DNA of 64,000 nucleotides, taken from Sipunculus nudus. Taxonomy: Eukaryota; Annelida; Sipuncula; Golfingiida; Sipunculidae. Both the position numbers and the translations under genes were made by a program. Position 1 is the stretch's first letter. Every line of letters starts with the position of its first letter. This document shows, one piece after another, positions 55,861 to 64,000 of this stretch. The notes under the pieces were generated by a model that was not told where the DNA came from, did not search any database, and was given only the letters and a program-made list of their open reading frames with translations. The DNA is taken from the NCBI GenBank assembly GCA_026874595.1, contig CM049313.1:29880008-29944007 (forward strand), read 5' to 3'.

Positions 55861-55944
55861 TTTGCCACCCTGTACGGCTAATTGATGAACAATTAACGGT
55901 GTCATACGCAGACTGGAGTTCTTGTTGAGTGAGGCTGGCCTACA
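55861..55944 (+). repeat. Terminal 84-bp fragment of the third LTR
   Basis: Matches the end of the 50019-51990 LTR (CCCTGTAC.GCTAATTGATGAACAA ... GGCCTACA) and closes the downstream copy. Confidence 0.85.
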
Positions 55945-56116
55945 TAAGTATTACACAGATTACAACTGCAGGGTGCCCTTTCCAGTACGATAACTTTATT
56001 TTGAAGGCTCTAAGGGACCCTGCATTGTTATAGTCTATCGGAAGAGAATTTCTTAGCATAGTACCAAGATGTTTTAGCGAGTGGGTACCATACGTAACAT
56101 TATTTGTTACCGGTAC

Positions 56117-57243
56117 TGCAAGTCAATAGCTAGCTAGTCTGGTGGCACGGCCAGTAACAGATGTGGTGAAGTACTGTTTAAGATACACTGGGCTTAGGTT
56201 TTGAATTACTTTGAAGACCTCAATTAATATTTGTTTTTGTCTACCAGTTTCGAGAGAAATAAGATTAGCCGCTTTCATGAGCTGATCATAGTCATTGTTG
56301 TAAACAAGTTTAAGGGCTCTTTTATGGATGCCCTCCAACTTGTTTGTATTGCCTCTGCCACAAATTGCCAGATGATAGGGCAATACTGCCCTAAAGTAAG
56401 ATGATATAAAAGTTTTAACCACAAGAAGTTTAGACTTCTCGTCTAAAAATCTTTTAATTCTAGTGAGTGCACTATGTTGAGCTCCCGCCTTTGCTGAGAG
56501 TTCAACAATATGTTTGTCAAAATTTAGCTTGAAATCTAGGTCACTCCAAGCAGTTTTGAGTATCGTACGCATGGGGTACTGATATCATTAAGATTCAGTG
56601 ATTCACCATCTAGAGAAATATCTTTTCCCATAAGCATGAGACTAAACTTGTCAGGGTTAGCCTCCAGGAGGTTATTTTGGAACCAAGTTGTTGCGTTACG
56701 TGAGTCCTTGGTCAAAAGACGTATTACTGAGGTTACATCCTTACCAAATGCTAACAAAGTATTATCGTCAGCATACTTATATTGCTGGTTTTACCAGACT
56801 CGCAAACAGATAATTTAAAAAGATATTAAAAAAATAGGCCCTAGGACAGACCCCTGGGGAACGCCCTTTGTAATTTTAGCCCAGTCACTCCTATGAGAAC
56901 GCAATCTGACCTTCTGTTTTCTATGAGTCAGATAACTGGCTAGCAAAGTTAAAGAAGATCTAGACATGCCATATGCATTCAGTTAACTAAACAAAAGACG
57001 ATATGGTATACAGTCAAAGGCCTTTGATAGATCCATCATAACAAGGCAACATTTAAGGCCAGAGTCTAAGGTAGAACGTATATCCTCAGTTCACTTAAAC
57101 AGCACGGACTGGCAATTATGGCAAGTCCTAAAAGCAGATACACTAGGGTGAATAATATTGGTTAAGAAAGTCTGCAATTGGTGTTCTAATAATCTCTCAA
57201 ATAATTTGGATAAAGTAGTAAGAACAATAACAGGTCTATATCG
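56117..57243 (-). pseudogene. LINE reverse transcriptase remnant (jockey/CR1-like), 5'-truncated
   Basis: The RT begins at YRPVIVLTTLSKLFERLLEHQL (57243) next to a low-complexity (TA)n region, then contains LSKAFDCIPY, VPQGSVLGP, a stop-ridden active-site block and YADDNTLLAFGKDVT near 56770. It continues in a readable stretch to 56123 with FLDEKSKLLVVKTFI and NTNKLEGIHKRALKLVYND, the post-RT region typical of jockey/CR1-like ORF2. Several stops and two frame changes. No endonuclease and no flanking duplication seen. Different lineage from the LINE at 8.3-14.7 kb. Confidence 0.82.
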
Positions 57244-57284
57244 TATGTCTATACATAGGTATATATTAATCCATGAAGAATCAC

Positions 57285-57325
57285 CTTTATATATATATAT
57301 ATATACATATATATATACCCAAATA
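57285..57325. repeat. (TA)n microsatellite
   Basis: Short TA tract abutting the truncated LINE; another at 57478-57494. Confidence 0.85.
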
Positions 57326-57644
57326 TATACACACATATACATGCACAGCTAATTCTCAAAATTCTTCACTCTTTAAAAAACATTAAGTAGGTTACTCCAC
57401 TTTTGTTTATGAATATACATTTTGTTATATTTTTCAGCCACTGTTCTTTCTAATCCTTCCAATTTCTTAACAAGTGATATATATATATATATACAGTGAA
57501 AGATGGAAAATTACCCGATTCTCTATTTTTTTAAATTACATATTTTTGTGGCAATAATAACAAATCTATTATACATTTATTGACATTTATTGACATCTTT
57601 GTTACATCCTGTATATAAAAGGAGCGGAGTCAGTGCAGGCATGT

Positions 57645-58097
57645 TTATTCCAGCGTGTTCTGCCCACTGACTAATTTGTCTATAAAATGATTTAGCTGTG
57701 TCGCACTACTGTTTCTGTTTATACATTTTGCATTTGATAACTTTTTCATTCGGATCATCCACATAATTATTTGGCTTTTCAATATTGCATTAATGTCTGG
57801 CATATTTATACCGCCATTTTCTTTTTCACTTACAAGTACCCCATATTTAATCTTTGGTTTTCGTCCAAACCATATAAAATCTACCATTTTATTTTTAACT
57901 TTCTCGATAAATTTTGGGGTTGGAGTCATAATATTCATAATATATACTAATTTTGAGATACCAATGGTTTTTATCACTGTATTTCTTCCAAATACTGTTA
58001 AAGTTCGCGATTTCCACAAATTAAATGCGTAGAATGTAGTGTCATCTGCAAATAGACATTGTTTTATTTCTGTATCACCTATCAATATTCCTTTCAC
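57645..58097 (-). pseudogene. L1/Tx1-like reverse transcriptase remnant with internal deletion
   Basis: Minus-strand frame containing IKQCLFADDTTFYA (RT active site FADD), directly fused to NLWKSRTLTVFGRNTVIKT, KLVYIMNIM, DFIWFGRKPKIKYGVL and EKENGGINMPDI, the thumb and downstream motifs characteristic of the L1/Tx1 group. The ~60 residues normally between the FADD motif and the W..R.LT block are missing. The open frame continues right into the adjacent satellite, which is not part of the protein. Confidence 0.82.
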
Positions 58098-58104
58098 TTT
58101 ATTG

Positions 58105-58262
58105 CTTGCCGGAAATCTCCGATTTCGGCAAGCAGGTTGGTCAGTCGCGGCTGTCTGTTTATTACTTGCCGGAATCAAAGATTTCGGCAAGCATGTTGGT
58201 CAGTTCCTTATGTTTGTTGCTTGCCAGAATCAAAGATTTCGGCAAGCATGTTGGTCAGTTCC
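58105..58262 (+). repeat. ~55-60-bp tandem repeat forming CTTGCCG...CGGCAAG hairpins
   Basis: Units at about 58105, 58164 and 58219 contain CTTGCCGGAATC AAA GATTTCGGCAAG and then ATGTTGGTCAG. Confidence 0.85.
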
Positions 58263-60049
58263 GTATGTTTGTCTGTCAGTTTGTTTGTGTGTTTGTCTGT
58301 CCCCACTCTACAGGTCGCATTATTGCACAGATCGTTTTAAAACTTACAGATCTGATAGGAAACTAAATCTCCTAGAAGCCTATTGTTTTTAGTCAAAATA
58401 GGTCAAAGGTCAAGGTCAAGGTCATCAAAAGTACACTAAACAGTTTTTTCTTCATATCTTTGTAACTTTTAGTCGTATCTCCTTAAACTATAGCTCATTT
58501 TAATCGTCATCAAATTGCCTTTCTTCTGTTTGAAAATCAATGGACTAATTTGTTAGTTTTAACGCTAGAGAGGTCTAGTTTCTTGCATTAGGTAGCATTT
58601 AATTAGTGCTACATGATTTTATTAGAAGTCTCGCAATATCTCGTACAATATCTCGTCAAACGATCTTAATCTTGCCTGGAGGCCACAGTTTTGCAGGAAT
58701 CTTTATGAAACTGACATATCATAAGTCTTACACTAGTATCTCGAACTTGTTTTTTAATTTTTTGAATATGGCTGCTAGGGGGCGCTGGATGCGAACCTCC
58801 TTAACATATCATGTTTTGGCCATATCTCCAAAACTATAAACCCAATTACATAAACTACAGCTTATTTTCTTCCTCTTTGTCTTCTCTATAACCTCGTGTA
58901 GTCATCATGTCATAATCTTGTGTCACTTTGTCAGTGTGTCGGTCTTTAAGTTGTCCTCAAATTCGCCTGCTTTCTCTTGCTTCTCACATATAGCATTCTA
59001 CAGGCCACACTTTTAAAGAATCCTTTTTAAACTGGTGCATATTATGTCCTTAAGTAATATCTGGAAACATTTTTTTTATTTACCGGATATAGCCGCTAGG
59101 GGGCGCTACACACGACCCTCACAAACATATCCTTATATTGGCTATATCTCTAAAACCGAAAGCCTCAATTACATAAACTATAGCTAATTTTCTTCCCCTT
59201 AGTCTTCTCCATAATCTGGTGTAGTCATCTGGTCTCATTCATGTGGCACTTTGTCAGTATGTCTGTATGTTTGTCAGTTGCCCTGCAATGCGCTTGCTTG
59301 CAGTTCTTGCGTTTCACATATAGTATTCTACAGGCCACAGTTTTGATGGAATCCTTTTGAAACTATTACATCTTATGTCTTATACTAATATCTCGAAAAG
59401 GATTTTTTCATTTTCCGGATATGGCCGCTAGGGGGCGCTCCACTCGACTATCCCCAACATATCATATTCTAGCTATATCTCCAAAACTATAAATCTGAAT
59501 TACATAAACTCTAGCTTATTTTCTTCTTCTGAATCTTCTCCATAACCTGGTTAAGTCATCTGGTGTCCATCTTGTGTCAATTTGTCAGTATGTCTATCTG
59601 TTTGTCAGTTATCCTCAAATTCCTCTGCTTGCTGGTTCTTGCATCTCACATATAGCAATCCACTAGCCAGATATTTGGAGGAATCCTTTCGAAACTGGGA
59701 CATTTCATGTCATACACTAATATCACGAAACGCATGTCGTCTTTAGGATATGTCCGCTAGAGAACGCTGCAGTTGAACCTCCGAATATATCATAATTTCT
59801 CCAAGACTATAAACCTCAATTACATAAATTATAACTTATTTTCTTCCTCTTCTTCATAACCTGATGTCAGTCTTGTCTCACATTGTCAGTATGTCTGTCT
59901 GTTCGTCTTTTGTTGTCAGCTTTGTCTGCTTGCCTGTTCTTTTGTCTTAGGTCATTCTACGGGCCACGACTTCTCAGCAATCGCCCTAAGAGTCATTCCT
60001 TTGATAGAAGACCAACAATATGTTGTATCTGTCCGTCTGTCTATCATTT

Positions 60050-60390
60050 CAATTTCCGGCAAGCGTTCGATCTATGGTCGTCTAGCTGCTTGCCGGAAAT
60101 CTTTGATATTCGTCAGTTGCTTATGTCCATTTGTCTGTCTGTCTGTCTGTTTGTTACTTGCCGGAATCAAAGATTCCTGCGAGTATGTTGGTCAGTTCCG
60201 TATGTTTGTTGCTTGCCGGGAATCTTCGATTTCGGCAAGTTGGTTGGTCAGTCGCGTATGTCTGTCTGTCTGTTTGTTTGTTGCTTGCCGGAATCAAAGA
60301 TTCGGCAAGCATGTTGATCACCTGCGTATGTTTGTTGCTTGCCGGAAATCTTCGATTTTCGCAAGCTGGTTGGTCAGTCGCGGATGTCTG
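60050..60390 (+). repeat. Second block of the CTTGCCG hairpin repeat
   Basis: About six units (some partial) between 60050 and 60390, alternating two versions (GGAATCAAAGATT and GGAAATCTTCGATT). Confidence 0.85.
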
Positions 60391-63300
60391 TTTGTCTGTT
60401 TGTTTGTTTGTCTGTCCAGTCTCTACAGGTCGCAATTATGATCCCATCGCTTTCAAACTTTCACAGTTTGTGTACAATCAAAAATGCAAGAAGCCTTTAG
60501 TTTTTGGGCAATATAGGTCAAAGGTCAAGGTAAAGGTCATCAAAAGTTCCTAAAGTGCTCTTTTCTTCATATCTCCATTACTATTTGTCATAGCCACTTC
60601 AAACATGGCTCATTTTAATCGGCATCCCAAGGCCTTTCTTCTGATATATATGTTGCTGAAATCTGCTGTTTATATGGTTACACATTTTTGGGGAAAACTC
60701 ATGATTTTCGAAAGTAAAAGGCCTAATTTTTGTAACTTTGTCAGTTTTATAGCTAGAGAGGTCTGGTTTTTTGCATAATGTAGCCCGTCAAGAGTTCTCG
60801 ACGATCCAATACCAATTCTTGCCAATTCAAGCATGAAATCTCGCCATACGAGATATTTCGTGATATCATTTATGATACCCTAGATGCCACAAATTTGAAG
60901 TATTTGTTATGAAACTGATATATTTTATATCCAACAGCAATATCTCGAAATTGTTTTTCCATTTTTTTAATTTGACCGCCAGGGGGCGCTGCAGCGAATA
61001 CACAGTGACATATCTTGTTTTGACCATATCTCCAAAACAATTGATCTTACTTACATAAATTATAGCTTATTTTCTTGTCCTGAGTCTTCCCTATATTCTG
61101 GTTGGGTCATCTGGTCTCAATCTTGTGTCACTTTGTCAGTGTGTCTGTCTGTTTGTCTGCTGTCCACAATCACGCCCGCTGGTTGGTGTAGCATGTTACA
61201 TATAGCAAAGTACAAGCCATAGTTTTTAACGAATCTTTTTGAAACTAGTACATCTTATATCTGAGACTAATATCTAGAAACAGGTATTTCATTTTCTGGC
61301 TGTGGCCGCTAGGGGGCGCTGCAGTCAACCCCGCTCGAACATGTCGTCTTTCGGCCATATCTCCAAAAATGTTAGTCGTAATTACATATATTATAGCTTA
61401 TATTCTTGCCTTGAGTCTTCTGGATGTTATCGATGGGTCATCTGGCCTGAATCATTTGTTACTTTGTCAGTATGGCCGTCTGTTTGTCCGGTGTCTTCAG
61501 TTTCGCTTGCTTGCCGGTGCTTGTATCTTACATATAGCAATGTACAGGCCACATTTTTGCACGAATCCTTTTGAAACTGGTACATCTTCTGTCTTGTACT
61601 AATATCTAGAAAGTTATTTTTCATTTTGTGAATATGGCCGCTAGGGGGCGCAGCAGTCAACCCAACCTAGCATTTCGTCTTTTGACCATATCTCCAAAAA
61701 TATAAGTAGTATGTACATAAATTAGAGCTTATTTTCTTGCCCTGAGTCTTCTCATCAAATAGTGATGTCACCTGGTCACAATCTCGTGTCATTGTCTCAG
61801 TATGTCTCTCTGTTTGCCAGTTGTCCACAATCACGCCCGCTCGTTTGTGTAACATGTTACCTATAGCAATGCACAAGCCATAGTTTTGCACAAATCTATT
61901 TGAAACTGGTACGTATTATGTCTTGCACTAATATCGAGAAATGGGTTTTTTTATTTTCTGGTTGTGCCTTCTAGGAGGCGCTGCAGTCAACCCAAGCTGA
62001 CGTTTCATGTTTTCAGACAGAACTCTGTCAAGTTTAGTCGTATCTTCACAAACTTAGGCTCATCCTTTTTCTCTTGGCGATAACTCCAAATATATTTGAT
62101 GTATAAACTTGTCTGTATGTTTGTTCTTTTGTCTGTCCAGTCTCTACAGGACACAATTTTGCTTCAATCGCTTTCAAACTTATACATTTGGTGGACAATC
62201 AAAAATGCAAGATCCCTATTGCTATTGGTCAATAGAGGTCAAAGGTCAAGGTCATCGAAATACCTTGAAATTTCATTTCCTTCATTACTTTGTCAATTTT
62301 GGTCGTATCGTCACAATCTTAGGTTCATTTTCTTCCTCTTGGTCCTCCCCACACCTTTTGGTTGGACCACTTTTCTCTCAGATATGTAACTTGGTCAATA
62401 TGTCCGTGTCTTTGTCCGCTGTCCTCATTTTTGCTTGTTTGACGGTATTTGTATCTTACATATTGTTATCTGCAAGCCAGAGTTCTTCACGAATCAGTAT
62501 GTCCGTGCCTTTGTCCGCTGTCCTCGGATTTGCTTGTTTGCCAGTGCTTCAATCATTCAAATTGTATTCTGCAAGCCACAGTTTTCCACGAATCCTTTTC
62601 AAACTGAAACATCCATTGTATTGTACTCATATCTAGAAACTCAATTTTCATGCTGTGGCTGTAGCCACTAGGTGGCGCTGCAGTGGATTCAATCTGACTT
62701 ATCATGTTTTCGGCCATGACTTTGTCAATTTTAGTCGCATCTTCACTAACTTTTTTCTCTTGGTTTCATACACAACTTTTGTTTGACAACTTTTGTCTCA
62801 TATGTGTCACTTTGTGTGTATGTCCGTGTCTTTGTCCGATGTGCCCAGTTTTACTTGCTGGCCAGTGCTTGCATCTTACATATATGAATTCACAAACCAC
62901 AGTTTAGCATGAATCCTTTTGATACTGGTACATCTTACCTCTTGTAATCATATCTATAAATCCATTTTTTTTCAATTTCTTACCAATGCCGTTAGGGGGC
63001 GCTACAATCATCTTAATATGACGTTTCATACTGTTGGTGATATATCCAAAACTATTGATCTTTATTACATCAGTTATAGCTTATTATCTTGCCATGATTC
63101 TTCATTATAATCTGGTTGGATCATATCTGGTCTCCATCTTGTGTCATGCGTTGGCAGTATGTCTATCTCTTTTTCCACTGAGCTAATTTTTACCAGCTTT
63201 TCGGTGTGTGCATCTTACATTAGCTGTCTACAAGCCCCAATTCCCCAATTTTGCATGAATACTTTCGAGACACGTACACCTTTCCTTCTGCACTAATATC

Positions 63301-64000
63301 TAGACACTTTTTTTTATTTTTCTGGCTGTGGCCGCTTGGGAGAGCTGCAGTCTACCCACACTTACGTCATATTTCGGCCATATCTCTAAAAATATTAGTC
63401 TTAATTACACCCATTATAGCTAATCTTCTTCGTCTTAGTCTTTGACATAAATTGATCAAGTCATCTGGTCATATCCGTTATCACTTTGTCAGTGTATGTC
63501 TTTTTTCGCTGATCTAATTTTCGCTTGCTCCCTGGTGCTTTTATCTTACATGTATCAACCAACAAGCCACAGTTTTACATACATTCTTTTGAAACTGATA
63601 TAAAATATGTCTTCCATTATTATTTAGAGCATTGTTTTGTTTGCTTCAATATAACCGCTAGACGGCGCCGAGGTCTTGTCTGTCTGTTTGTCTGTCTGTC
63701 TGTTTGTTTGTCTGCACTCTCCTGGCCACAATTTTGCCACAATCACCTTGAAACTTACAGGGATGATGAACAATATAATTTCTAGGTGCCCTATTGTTTT
63801 TGGTTAAAATAGGTCAAAGGTCAAGGTCAAGGTCGTCAAAACTTCTCAAAACGGTTTTTTCTTCATATCTTTGTCACTATTAGTCGTATCTACTTCAACA
63901 ATAGCTTATTTTAATCGTCATTCCAAGGCCTGTCATCTGGTGTGTAGCTGACTCAAATTTGCCGTAACCATGGTTACAAATTTTGTGGGAAAGTCATGAT

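Larger units (their letters stand above)
51991..55944 (+). mobile_element. Ty3/gypsy element, downstream tandem copy with internal deletions
   Basis: Begins with the primer-binding site after the shared LTR, has a leader containing a SINE, and joins gag sequence at about 53030. Closely similar to 44920-49828 but with at least three deletions: 5' gag (joined at 53024), the RT catalytic region (joined near 54516) and the end of pol plus most of the 3' LTR (joined near 55856). Confidence 0.88.
58098..64000 (+). repeat. Complex tandem array, ~330-bp units, open at the right window edge
   Basis: The landmark (C)CGCTAGGGGGCGCT recurs at 58772, 59093, 59425, 59754, 60976, 61306, 61638, 61968, 62665, 62989, 63332 and 63655, i.e. 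about every 330 bp with gaps of 1222 and 697 bp. Each unit also has CATATCTCCAAAA, TACATAAATTATAGCTTATTTTCTT, TGTGTCACTTTGTCAGTATGTCTGTCTGTTTG-like and ACATATAGCAAT..ACA.GCCACA blocks. A second motif set (GTCTGTC...AGGTCAAAGGTCAAGG) recurs at 58.3-58.4, 60.4-60.5, 62.1-62.25 and 63.7-63.8 kb. Short frames in it are repeat artefacts. Confidence 0.9.

Noticed and set aside
58105-60390. CRISPR-like array of palindromic repeats
   Set aside because: The spacers are themselves copies of one another, the repeats vary, and the context is a eukaryotic satellite.
58039-60553. Cys-rich secreted-peptide genes (frames with repeated VCLSVCLFVC)
   Set aside because: These are translations of (TCTG)n-like runs and the hairpin repeat in several frames at once; no consistent start or signal peptide.

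Overview
The window looks like gene-poor, AT-rich intergenic DNA from an invertebrate animal. I saw no host gene with a recognisable exon set. The families present are Ty3/gypsy, BEL/Pao, a Penelope-like element, several non-LTR lineages, a hAT-type DNA transposon and a tRNA-derived SINE, alongside long simple (TA)n tracts and tandem arrays with (GGAC)n / (TCTG)n-like stretches. This mixture fits a mollusc or another lophotrochozoan. The species is inference only.

Layout. 1-3447 (minus): gag and most of pol of an intact-looking Ty3/gypsy element that runs off the left edge; gag and pol share one frame, split by a single TAG. 5.1-5.9 kb: fold-back pair of a dispersed repeat. 8303-14713 (plus): a full-length, apparently intact two-ORF LINE with perfect 123-bp target-site duplications and a 3' UTR built of degenerate copies of its own ORF2 3' end. 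17-18 kb and 20.3-22.4 kb: tandem repeats. 19.1-19.3 kb: an 83-bp-arm hairpin carrying hammerhead-like cores inside (TA)n. 23.0-25.8 kb: an inverted-repeat-bounded block holding a 5'-truncated Penelope-like element (GIY-YIG endonuclease readable). 26814-30771: a hAT-type element (16-bp perfect TIRs, 8-bp TSD) with no visible transposase but with a spliced zinc-finger-like gene fragment.

31470-36353 (plus): Ty3/gypsy element with 119-143-bp LTRs, mildly degraded. 36360-44637 (minus): BEL/Pao element with ~1.1-kb LTRs, decayed. 44.9-55.9 kb (plus): two tandem copies of another Ty3/gypsy element sharing one 1972-bp LTR (50019-51990); the downstream copy carries a SINE in its leader and has lost the reverse-transcriptase active site. 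56.1-58.1 kb (minus): remnants of two more non-LTR retrotransposons. 58.1-64.0 kb: a ~330-bp-period tandem array, open at the right edge, whose units carry CTCF-like motifs, with four interspersed nuclear-receptor-like direct repeats and a sub-array of short hairpins.

The genes do not form a pathway. They are the enzymes of separate mobile elements: gag, protease, RT, RNase H and integrase for the LTR elements; AP-type endonuclease plus RT for the LINE; RT plus GIY-YIG for the Penelope-like element. The best leads are the hAT element with the spliced zinc-finger fragment, the LINE with long TSD and duplicated 3' terminus, the same-frame gag-TAG-pol, and the CTCF-motif satellite. All calls come from reading the sequence; no database search was done.
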